NCBI GenBank assembly: GCA_020721385.1
Contig: DYMW01000081.1
Span: forward strand, 1-6,932
DNA length: 6,932 bases
Origin: Sulfurovum sp.
GTDB taxonomy: Bacteria > Campylobacterota > Campylobacteria > Campylobacterales > Sulfurovaceae
Reading direction: 5' to 3'
Position numbers and translations under genes: made by a program. Below, in pieces: positions 1 through 6,045 of the stretch. The notes below the pieces were generated by a model. It did no database searches, was not told the DNA's origin, and worked only from the letters and a program-made list of their open reading frames with translations. The number at the start of each line of letters is the position of its first letter. Positions within the stretch are counted from its first letter, which is position 1.

Positions 1-869
1 TTAGAAAGAACTTCTTTAACCGCTTTACCAATTTCGGCAGGGCTGATAACAACTTTTACACCCGCTGATGAAAGGGCATCCATTTTCTCTTTGGCTGTAC
101 CAGCACTTCCAGAGATAATTGCACCTGCATGACCCATTCTTTTTCCTGCTGGAGCGGTTTGTCCTGCAATAAAGGCAACCACTGGTTTGGTGATGTGTGC
201 TTTAATATAAGCAGCTGCTTGAATTTCAAGGTCTCCACCAATTTCACCAATCATAACAATCGCTTCTGTCTCTGGGTCTTCTTGGAACATTTGAAGAAGT
301 TGTTTGTAGCTTAGCCCAATAATTGGGTCTCCACCAATACCAACCGCTGTTGTAATTCCAAAACCTTCATTACAAACTTGGTTCGCACCTTCATACGTAA
401 GTGTACCAGATTTAGAGATAAGCCCTACATTTCCTTTTTTGAAAATGTTACCTGGCATAATACCAATTTTGCACTCTTGGGCTGTAATGATACCTGGACA
501 GTTTGGTCCAATGGTCATCATACCATGTTTAACAGCACACGCTTTAGCCGCTTGCATGTCACGAACAGGAGCACCTTCTGTAATAATAACCGCCAATTCA
601 ATACCTGCTGCTGCAGCTTCCATAACCGCGTCACCAACAAATGCAGGTGGAACAAAAATCATAGAAACCGTAGCACCTGTAGCTTTAACCGCTTCAGAAA
701 CGGTATTAAATACAGGTTGTCCTAAATGTGTTTGACCACCTTTGTTTGGTGTTACACCACCTACAATTTGTGTTCCATAAGCCATACACTGCTCAGCATG
801 GAATGTTCCCTCTTTACCTGTAAAACCTTGAACAATTACTTTGGTATCTTTATTTACTAGAATACTCAT
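1..869 (-). CDS. sucD: Succinyl-CoA synthetase alpha subunit (partial at 3' end)
   Basis: This is the alpha subunit of the cytoplasmic ligase that interconverts succinyl-CoA and succinate with NTP formation or use. The 289 visible codons begin MSILVNKDTKVIVQGFTG, the typical N-terminal CoA-binding Rossmann region. GPNCPG lies near residues 121-126, SKSGTLTYE near 152-160, and GEIGG near 208-212. The phosphorylated histidine is in KRMGHAGAI, His247. The length already equals the usual 289-290 residues, and the frame is still open at base 1 (partial codon AA), so only a residue or a few plus the stop are missing. The ATG overlaps the sucC stop (TAATG), with AAGGAG seven bases upstream inside the sucC end, which suggests coupled translation. 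In Campylobacterota these genes often lie near 2-oxoglutarate:ferredoxin oxidoreductase genes and can act in the oxidative or reductive TCA cycle; that neighbourhood lies outside the window, so the direction is inference. Confidence 0.97.
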   Translation of the reverse strand, partial: MSILVNKDTKVIVQGFTGKEGTFHAEQCMAYGTQIVGGVTPNKGGQTHLGQPVFNTVSEAVKATGATVSMIFVPPAFVGDAVMEAAAAGIELAVIITEGAPVRDMQAAKACAVKHGMMTIGPNCPGIITAQECKIGIMPGNIFKKGNVGLISKSGTLTYEGANQVCNEGFGITTAVGIGGDPIIGLSYKQLLQMFQEDPETEAIVMIGEIGGDLEIQAAAYIKAHITKPVVAFIAGQTAPAGKRMGHAGAIISGSAGTAKEKMDALSSAGVKVVISPAEIGKAVKEVLS

Positions 870-2044
870 TATTTTTCTCCTTTTGCTGCTGCAACTGCTT
901 TGGCTGCACCATCACCTAAATCATTACCCACAATAAGGTTGGCAATGTTTGCATTTTTAAGAATTTCTGCTGCTTCTGCTGCATTGGTACCATCAAGTCT
1001 AACAATAACAGGTACATGTACATCGGTAATTTTAGTGGCTTCAATAATTCCATTTGCAATTCTGTCACATCGTACAATTCCACCAAAGATGTTTACAAAA
1101 ATAGCTTTTACTTTTGGATTTTTAAGAATAATCTCAAACCCTTTTGCAACCGTTTCAGCATTGGCTGAACCACCAACATCTAAGAAGTTTGCAGGTGTTC
1201 CACCCATGTAGTTAATGGTATCCATTGTACCCATTGCAAGACCAGCACCATTGACCATACAACCAATTTCACCATCCAATGCAATGTAGCTAAGACCATA
1301 CTGAGAAGCTTCTCTTTCATCATGATCTTCTTCACTGATGTCTCTCATGTCTTCAATGTCTGGGTGTCGTCCTAAAGCAGAGTCATCAAAGCCCATTTTA
1401 CCATCAAGTGCCAAGAAGTCACCACTTCCAGTTTTAATCAATGGGTTAATCTCAATCATCTCAGCATCATTTTCCATGTAGAGTGTGTAGAGTTTTTTTG
1501 CAAAGTCAATCATCTTTTTTTGCTCAGCAGGGTCGGTGATTCCCAAACCAAATACCAATTCTCTACCATGATAACCTTGGAAACCAAAGGCAGGGTCAAC
1601 AGCAATTTTAATGATTTTTTCAGGAGTCTCATGTGCTACTGTTTCAATATCCATACCCCCCTCTGTAGAAGCCATAATAATTGGCATTTCAGCTGCACGG
1701 TCAAGAACGACAGACAAGTACAACTCATCGGCAATATCAGCACCCTCTTCGATATACACTTTTTGAACCAATTTACCTTCTGGTCCAGTTTGGTGTGTTA
1801 CCAAAGTCATGCCTAAAATTTCAGCTGCAAGTTCTCTTACTTCTTCTTTTGATCTGGCCAATTTAACACCACCCCCAAGTCCTCGACCACCTGCGTGGAT
1901 TTGAGCTTTTACAACCCAAATTTTTCCGCCAAGTTCTCTAGCATTTGCTACGGCTTGGTCTGGTGTATTGGCGATAATACCTCTGGGTGTTGGTACACCA
2001 TACTTAGCAAAAATTTGTTTTGCCTGATATTCATGAATATTCAA
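869..2044 (-). CDS. sucC: Succinyl-CoA synthetase beta subunit
   Basis: This 391-residue protein (E. coli SucC has 388) is the nucleotide-binding subunit of succinyl-CoA synthetase, partner of the downstream alpha subunit. The N-terminal ATP-grasp domain shows MNIHEYQAK at the start, KAQIHAGGRGLGGGV at 46-60 and the metal-binding EINPL at 198-202 with LALDGK at 211-216. The C-terminal flavodoxin-like ligase domain shows NGAGLAMGTMD at 265-275, NFLDVGG at 286-292 and NIFGGIVRCDRIANG at 318-332. The start codon is TTG: it follows AAGGAG by six bases, the next upstream in-frame codons run straight into a TAA at 2057-2059, and the next in-frame ATG would remove the first 78 residues. It is the first gene of the sucCD pair, with a TATAAT element about 34 bases upstream. 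ATP versus GTP preference cannot be read with confidence. Confidence 0.98.
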   Translation of the reverse strand: MNIHEYQAKQIFAKYGVPTPRGIIANTPDQAVANARELGGKIWVVKAQIHAGGRGLGGGVKLARSKEEVRELAAEILGMTLVTHQTGPEGKLVQKVYIEEGADIADELYLSVVLDRAAEMPIIMASTEGGMDIETVAHETPEKIIKIAVDPAFGFQGYHGRELVFGLGITDPAEQKKMIDFAKKLYTLYMENDAEMIEINPLIKTGSGDFLALDGKMGFDDSALGRHPDIEDMRDISEEDHDEREASQYGLSYIALDGEIGCMVNGAGLAMGTMDTINYMGGTPANFLDVGGSANAETVAKGFEIILKNPKVKAIFVNIFGGIVRCDRIANGIIEATKITDVHVPVIVRLDGTNAAEAAEILKNANIANLIVGNDLGDGAAKAVAAAKGEK

Positions 2045-2050
2045 TGTGGA

Positions 2051-2056
2051 CTCCTT
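2051..2056 (-). promoter_or_regulatory. Ribosome binding site that fixes the TTG start of sucC
   Basis: AAGGAG on the minus strand, six bases before TTG. An in-frame TAA directly upstream (2057-2059) excludes a longer start, so this site decides that sucC begins with TTG. Confidence 0.85.
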
Positions 2057-2077
2057 TTATTTATTAAAGTTGTGAAT

Positions 2078-2106
2078 ATTATACGCTTATGAATAATAAT
2101 CATAAA
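2078..2106 (-). promoter_or_regulatory. Sigma-70-type promoter of sucCD
   Basis: A perfect -10 element, TATAAT, is at 2078-2083 on the minus strand, preceded by GCG. The hexamer at 17-base spacing (2101-2106) reads TTTATG and is a poor -35, as is common in Campylobacterota, where AT-rich tracts replace the -35. Transcription would start near 2071, giving a leader of roughly 27 bases before the TTG. A palindrome at 2088-2106 covers the spacer and -35 position and could be an operator. Confidence 0.6.
2088..2106. repeat. Interrupted palindrome over the sucC promoter
   Basis: The sequence TTATGAATAATAATCATAA has 6-bp arms (TTATGA / TCATAA) around a 7-bp AT centre. Aligned by eye on its AATCAT half, it matches about 12 of 19 positions of the classical Fur-box consensus. 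In such AT-rich DNA that is weak support. It lies where a repressor could block the sucC promoter. Confidence 0.25.
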
Positions 2107-2237
2107 TTAATCGTAATATTATTGGGGGTAATTTTGTATAGTTGTTGATTATCTACACAGTTAAAGAAAAGTAGCAACCAGAAAGAGGAATCTAAATGAC
2201 AATAAAGTTAAAATATGTTTTTGAAAATGTGAATAAA

Positions 2238-2271
2238 TGTAACATATAAAGAATTTACTTTATATGTTACA
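2238..2271 (-). terminator. Perfect 14-bp inverted repeat, probable terminator of the copper-receptor transcript
   Basis: The arms TGTAACATATAAAG and CTTTATATGTTACA are exact reverse complements around a 6-base loop (2252-2257). The structure starts 11 bases past the stop of the receptor gene. Read on the minus strand, it is followed by TTTATT, a short T-rich tract. The stem is AT-rich, so it is a weaker terminator than a GC-rich one, but its placement and perfection support that role. On the plus strand the following bases are GGGTC, so termination in that direction is unlikely. Confidence 0.65.
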
Positions 2272-2282
2272 GGGTCTAAATC

Positions 2283-4316
2283 TTAAAATTGATACTTAGC
2301 ATTCAGGTAAAGATATCGTCCTGGTTCATTAATGAGCATGGTATCCGTGCCATCGGTCATTAAAACCAAATCTTTATAGGTATTGGTGGTGGTATAGGTT
2401 TTATTGAGCAAGTTGTCTACACCTGCGGTGAAAATTAAACCATTGTCCAACTCTCGGGTTGTTTTAAAGTTAAATATTCCATATCCTGCAAGTCGTTGCT
2501 CCCCATTATCGCTGTCGATGGTGTTCCAACTGTTTGCTACGATTACAGCAAGTTCAACACTTCCTTGTGCATCGTAATCGTAACTGGCTGAAGCATTGAG
2601 TTTGAAAGGAGTTATTTCAGCCAAGTTGGTATTGGTCTGTCCTGTTGGTTGGGTATCTTTTGCTCCTTTTTTATACGCCAATCCAGCATTGAGGTAAAGG
2701 CTATCGGTAGGCATATAGGAGCTACTTAATTCCGCCCCATAAATATGGGCATCAATGTTTTCAAAATTGTTTTGTGGAAGGCTTCCATTATAATAGATAT
2801 AATCTTTGAGTTTAGAGTAGAACGTTTTAAGTTGTACATTTCCCTTATCATAGGCTTTTTCTACACCCAAATCAAGTTCATAGTTGGTGGTTTGGTTGAG
2901 TGTTGGCGTACCATTGACAATGGTTTGTTTTGGCATTACTTTTGTATTGTAACTGGTATTGTACAGCTCTCTGGCATCAGGCACACGACTTGATTTCCCT
3001 AATCCTGCAAAGTATTTGGTGGTTTCATTGAGATGGTAGCTGGTTAAAATATTGGCTGACAAGGCATTATAACTGTTGTCTTGTTCGGTGAGTGATTGGG
3101 TATCCACCGAAGTATCGTCATATCTGGCACCTACTTCTACGTCCACTTTTCCAAGATTTTTTTTATTTTTAACAAACACACCCACATTTTTAGTGTCCAC
3201 ATCGGCAATACTTTTTCCAATACTCATAACAGGTGCCGAACCATCAACGGTTGTCATGGTGTATTCTCCATCCCAATTACGTTTACTGGTATCGATTCCA
3301 TAGGTAAGAGTGTTGTCTAAAATATCGACATTGTTTTTAACTTTAAGACCAGTCATATCGGTGCTTAAGTGATGGATCATGTATTTGCTTTGCCCTGCCA
3401 TTCTATATTGGGTACCCATTGGGTGGTCAACTTTGGAGTTGTAGAGTTGGAAGTCCATTTTTTTAGAAAAATTACCCAAGTTGCTCAGTGTATATTCGGC
3501 ATTAAAAATATCGCTGTCATCCCATAGAGCATCCATTTTACTTGATGGATAGAGAATATTGTCACTTCTATTGGCAGTATAACTTAAACGTAACTCTTGA
3601 TTGTCGGTAGGGTTAATAAATACTTTTCCCATGTACATGGTTTTTTCAAACGCATCCATATTGGCATGGTTGGGGCTGTAGTTAAATGTATCATCCATAG
3701 GTGAGGTGGTACTGGCTGTATAGTTTTGTAACTGTTCTGCAAAGTTGTCACCATTGCCATCTTTGTACTGTTCACCTTTTTCGGTGGATGCCGAGAAGAG
3801 AACACGCATTTTATCGGTTCCACCACTGATGGTTCCTGATGCTTTTTGATACCCAAAACTCCCTGCATTAAGACTCACTTCACCACTGACCTCTTTGGTA
3901 GGTTTTTTGGTTTTTATTTTAACCGAACCACTCAACGCTCCAAATTCAGTCACATCAAAAGGTCCCTCTTGTACTTCAACATCGTCAATAGAATGGGTGA
4001 CCACATGAGAAGTAGGGGGGTCCATTCGGTTTACACACGCACCACACACTTTTGTTCCATCAATGGTGACATGAATGTTGTCTCTTTTTTGACCTCTTAA
4101 GATAACATCATTGGCAATACCACTTCGTCTAATCAATGAGATACTTGGCACATTTTTATGTAAGGCATCAGCCAAGTCAGCACTTTTAAGCTCTTCTCCA
4201 CCAATGTTTTTAACAACTTGGGTTGTTCCTTTTTCTGCAACTGAAATTTCCTCTAATGTTTCAGTTGCAAAAAGCATGGCACTACACGCCAAAGATAAAT
4301 AGATTGTTTTTTTCAT
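2283..4316 (-). CDS. oprC: TonB-dependent copper receptor, OprC/NosA family
   Basis: This 677-residue outer-membrane beta-barrel receptor is predicted to import copper using TonB energy. The signal peptide is MKKTIYLSLACSAMLFA, probably cut before TETLEE. The plug domain spans about 30-145 and carries CGACVNRMDPPTSH at 91-104, the signature of OprC/NosA receptors. Cys94 and Met98 form the CxxxM half of the copper site known from Pseudomonas OprC, and His298-Met300 (DHPM) supplies the HxM half. Other Met/His-rich stretches, predicted to face outward, lie at 217-229 and 306-321. The barrel ends in NEPGRYLYLNAKYQF with a C-terminal Phe, as outer-membrane proteins do. The start at 4316 is chosen over the in-frame ATG at 4346 because GAGGAG lies five bases upstream and the signal peptide then begins correctly. 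It follows an unknown 480-residue gene by 56 bp and is probably in its operon. Copper specificity is inferred from motifs; no nos genes are visible. Confidence 0.88.
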   Translation of the reverse strand: MKKTIYLSLACSAMLFATETLEEISVAEKGTTQVVKNIGGEELKSADLADALHKNVPSISLIRRSGIANDVILRGQKRDNIHVTIDGTKVCGACVNRMDPPTSHVVTHSIDDVEVQEGPFDVTEFGALSGSVKIKTKKPTKEVSGEVSLNAGSFGYQKASGTISGGTDKMRVLFSASTEKGEQYKDGNGDNFAEQLQNYTASTTSPMDDTFNYSPNHANMDAFEKTMYMGKVFINPTDNQELRLSYTANRSDNILYPSSKMDALWDDSDIFNAEYTLSNLGNFSKKMDFQLYNSKVDHPMGTQYRMAGQSKYMIHHLSTDMTGLKVKNNVDILDNTLTYGIDTSKRNWDGEYTMTTVDGSAPVMSIGKSIADVDTKNVGVFVKNKKNLGKVDVEVGARYDDTSVDTQSLTEQDNSYNALSANILTSYHLNETTKYFAGLGKSSRVPDARELYNTSYNTKVMPKQTIVNGTPTLNQTTNYELDLGVEKAYDKGNVQLKTFYSKLKDYIYYNGSLPQNNFENIDAHIYGAELSSSYMPTDSLYLNAGLAYKKGAKDTQPTGQTNTNLAEITPFKLNASASYDYDAQGSVELAVIVANSWNTIDSDNGEQRLAGYGIFNFKTTRELDNGLIFTAGVDNLLNKTYTTTNTYKDLVLMTDGTDTMLINEPGRYLYLNAKYQF

Positions 4317-4321
4317 AATAA

Positions 4322-4327
4322 CTCCTC
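4322..4327 (-). promoter_or_regulatory. Ribosome binding site that fixes the copper-receptor start
   Basis: GAGGAG on the minus strand, five bases before the ATG at 4316. It favours this ATG over the in-frame ATG ten codons upstream, which has no comparable site and would put MDIFIIRGVI in front of the signal peptide. Confidence 0.85.
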
Positions 4328-4337
4328 GTATAATAAA

Positions 4338-4361
4338 TATATCCAACCACTAGATATAATA
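4338..4361 (-). promoter_or_regulatory. Possible internal promoter and operator before the copper receptor
   Basis: A TATTAT hexamer at 4356-4361 (minus strand) could serve as a -10 for the receptor alone, with a start near 4349. It overlaps a dyad, TATATC (4338-4343) and GATATA (4353-4358), separated by nine bases. A repressor bound to the dyad would cover the -10. No good -35 is present and the region is very AT-rich, so this remains a candidate. Confidence 0.3.
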
Positions 4362-4372
4362 GAAAAGTTTTG

Positions 4373-5815
4373 TTAATTTAGTGTTAAATCAAGCAATTTA
4401 CTCTTTTCAAAAATTTTTTTATAATCGGTTCGATATTCATCCATGGTAATGTCATTGGTAAAAATTTTAAAAACATCTTTGTTGTCGCGTATTGGGTCAG
4501 CCAAAACAAAGTCGCGTTCATCACCTACATGAATAAAAAAGAAATCTAAACTGTTGACTTTATGAACAATTGTCTCTTTAGTAACCACACGAACCTTAAT
4601 GTTGTGCTGTTCGAGTTCTTTTAAAATCTTTTTAAATTTTACAGAAAGCATATCAAGAGAATCTACTATAAAAATAAGATGACGCTCTATGCCGTGGTTT
4701 GAAAGATTAAAAAATCGCTCTTTGGTGGTGAGGTCTTTGTGGGTTGATTGTAAAAAGAGATTGTTTTCATGGAACTCCATAACAATATAAACAGGGATAT
4801 TTCCAATCGCTTCAAGGGTTTCAATCAGTTCAAAAAAGGCACGTTGATAATTAAAAATAAAATAACTCTCTTGGTTGGATACTTTTTCAAAAAGTCTGTG
4901 GAAGGCATAAAACTCTTTGAATGCCAAACGGTAGTAAAAATTTTGTTGAAACTTCTTGGCAATTAAACGGACAAACAGATTGTGGTATTTTTTAAAAATA
5001 TTGCTGTATTTGACAAAATGGTTTATTTTTAGCCCTTGGGTGTTGAGATTGAGTCGATTTTCAATCGCAGAGATGGATTCCGTTTCATTTAAGATAAAGG
5101 GAAGTTCACTCTCTTGGGTATCAAGCTTCTCTTTGGCTAAAATAACTTTTTCGGCTCTTGGAACTTTGTTGTCTTTAGCCAAATAACCCATACTCATTCC
5201 CACAATATAGTTGGAACTGCTGTCATTGTTGTCATGAAAAAGCAGATAAAGGGTGTTGGTGGCAATTTGAAGGGTGATAAAAATATTGTTGTCTTCTCTT
5301 AGGGAAAACGTTCCTTTATAGAGATGATTGTTGTATTCTACTTCAATAATTGTCTTATTGTGTTCCCCTTTTATCCATTGGGTAATGGTGTAGCTGTAAA
5401 TGGTTTCATGCTCTTGGTTAAAGGCATAAATGTAGCAGTAGTCTGTATTGAGATATGCCCGTTGTTGATGGTGCAAATAGGCGTTTATTTTTCGTTCAAA
5501 ATCAGGTAAATTATCATTGTTGGTAAAATCTTCTAATCTAAAAAGGGCTTCTCCCCGAAATTGGTACTGTGCGATTTGGTAGTGTTTAAAACTCTTTTTA
5601 AAATCAGCAGTACAGTCAATGCCTTTGAGTAACCATCGGCGTAATACGGTTTTACGATTGAGAAAAAATGCTTGACGACTTAGCTGTTTTGCTTTATGAC
5701 TCCATTTATATTTGTCAAATTTATGGGTATCAATAAAGGCTTCGGTAAATTGATCAATATTTTCATTTAACAGTTTTGTATAGATGAGTTTAAGTTTTTG
5801 GGTGAAACTGTTCAT
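4373..5815 (-). CDS. Uncharacterised 480-residue protein upstream of the copper receptor
   Basis: I do not recognise this family. The protein has no signal peptide and no clear membrane segment, so it is probably cytoplasmic. Residues 1-120 are helical-looking and basic (RKTVLRRWLLKG at 54-65). Residues about 120-230 alternate like a beta-rich domain (YCYIYAF, HLYKGTFSL, NIFITLQI, TLYLLFHD, NYIVGMSMGYL) and could be a sensory or ligand-binding barrel. Residues 270-340 are aromatic-rich helices. Residues 340-480 alternate predicted strands and helices (PVYIVMEF, HLIFIVDS, IKVRVVTKE, DFFFIHVGDERDFVLADP) and end in FEKS; this resembles the layout of a degenerate phospholipase-D-like domain, but no HxKxxxxD motif is present. 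The ATG follows AAAGGA by five bases, and TATAAT lies upstream. It heads a probable two-gene operon with the copper receptor, so a role in sensing or handling metal is possible but is only inferred from context. Confidence 0.85.
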   Translation of the reverse strand: MNSFTQKLKLIYTKLLNENIDQFTEAFIDTHKFDKYKWSHKAKQLSRQAFFLNRKTVLRRWLLKGIDCTADFKKSFKHYQIAQYQFRGEALFRLEDFTNNDNLPDFERKINAYLHHQQRAYLNTDYCYIYAFNQEHETIYSYTITQWIKGEHNKTIIEVEYNNHLYKGTFSLREDNNIFITLQIATNTLYLLFHDNNDSSSNYIVGMSMGYLAKDNKVPRAEKVILAKEKLDTQESELPFILNETESISAIENRLNLNTQGLKINHFVKYSNIFKKYHNLFVRLIAKKFQQNFYYRLAFKEFYAFHRLFEKVSNQESYFIFNYQRAFFELIETLEAIGNIPVYIVMEFHENNLFLQSTHKDLTTKERFFNLSNHGIERHLIFIVDSLDMLSVKFKKILKELEQHNIKVRVVTKETIVHKVNSLDFFFIHVGDERDFVLADPIRDNKDVFKIFTNDITMDEYRTDYKKIFEKSKLLDLTLN

Positions 5816-5855
5816 TAAAATCCTTTATTAAAAAGTTGCAAAAGTTTTTAAATGA

Positions 5856-5861
5856 ATTATA
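5856..5861 (-). promoter_or_regulatory. -10 element of the promoter for the unknown gene and copper receptor
   Basis: A perfect TATAAT preceded by TG on the minus strand, about 40 bases before the ATG at 5815. The predicted start near 5849 leaves a leader of about 34 bases containing AAAGGA. No recognisable -35 is present, only AT-rich DNA. It would drive the likely operon of the 480-residue gene and the receptor. Confidence 0.55.
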
Positions 5862-5908
5862 CATAATAAAAATGAATAATTAATTTTTTTTATTATAAAA
5901 AATTGCTT

Positions 5909-5914
5909 TATACT
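5909..5914 (+). promoter_or_regulatory. Candidate -10 element for the DUF475 gene
   Basis: TATACT, one mismatch from TATAAT, preceded by a run of T and TA-rich bases. Transcription from about 5921 would give a leader of roughly 125 bases that contains the hairpin at 5958-5992. A second candidate, TATAAA at 5999-6004, would start after the hairpin and give a leader of about 35 bases. Sequence alone cannot choose between them. Confidence 0.35.
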
Positions 5915-5957
5915 TCCCCTTAATGTGCTATTTGTGTATCCTTTGTGGAATAATTGT

Positions 5958-5992
5958 AAAAGTTTCTTCAAATTCTATTGAGAAACTTTTTT
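5958..5992 (+). terminator. Terminator-like hairpin in the leader of the DUF475 gene
   Basis: AAAAGTTTC (5958-5966) pairs with GAAACTTTT (5982-5990), and the inner TCAA (5968-5971) pairs with TTGA (5978-5981). One T is bulged and the loop has six bases. The 3' arm runs into TTTTTT (5987-5992), giving the form of an intrinsic terminator on the plus strand. No gene precedes it on that strand in the window, so it would act on the DUF475 leader (attenuation) or end a short RNA of about 70 bases starting near 5921. No metal-riboswitch consensus of the yybP-ykoY type was recognised. Confidence 0.5.
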
Positions 5993-6045
5993 GATTTTTA
6001 TAAACTTTCAATATTCAAGTTCAATTTTAAAGGAGAAGAACAATC

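Noticed and set aside
378..735. Plus-strand open frames opposite sucD and other genes
   Set aside because: They lie antisense to well-conserved coding sequence, have no ribosome sites and encode no recognisable proteins.
4283..4316. Possible lipoprotein signal (SLAC) in the copper-receptor leader
   Set aside because: The -3 position is Ser rather than Leu, the protein is a TonB beta-barrel, and a normal signal peptidase I site (LFA before TE) follows.
4317..4346. In-frame ATG ten codons upstream of the copper-receptor start
   Set aside because: It lacks a ribosome site and would add MDIFIIRGVI before a normal signal peptide; the ATG at 4316 has GAGGAG five bases upstream.
4550..4620. HKD phospholipase-D active-site motif in the 480-residue protein (VHKVNSLD)
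   Set aside because: The spacing is H-K-x-x-x-x-D, not H-x-K-x-x-x-x-D, so the catalytic motif is absent; at most the fold is related.
5850..5900. Fur-box-like AT-rich runs in the divergent control region
   Set aside because: The similarity is spread over low-complexity A/T sequence without a clear dyad, so it is not separable from background.
5915..6045. yybP-ykoY manganese riboswitch before the TerC-like gene
   Set aside because: The conserved loop sequences of that riboswitch family were not found in the leader; only a simple hairpin with a T run is present.
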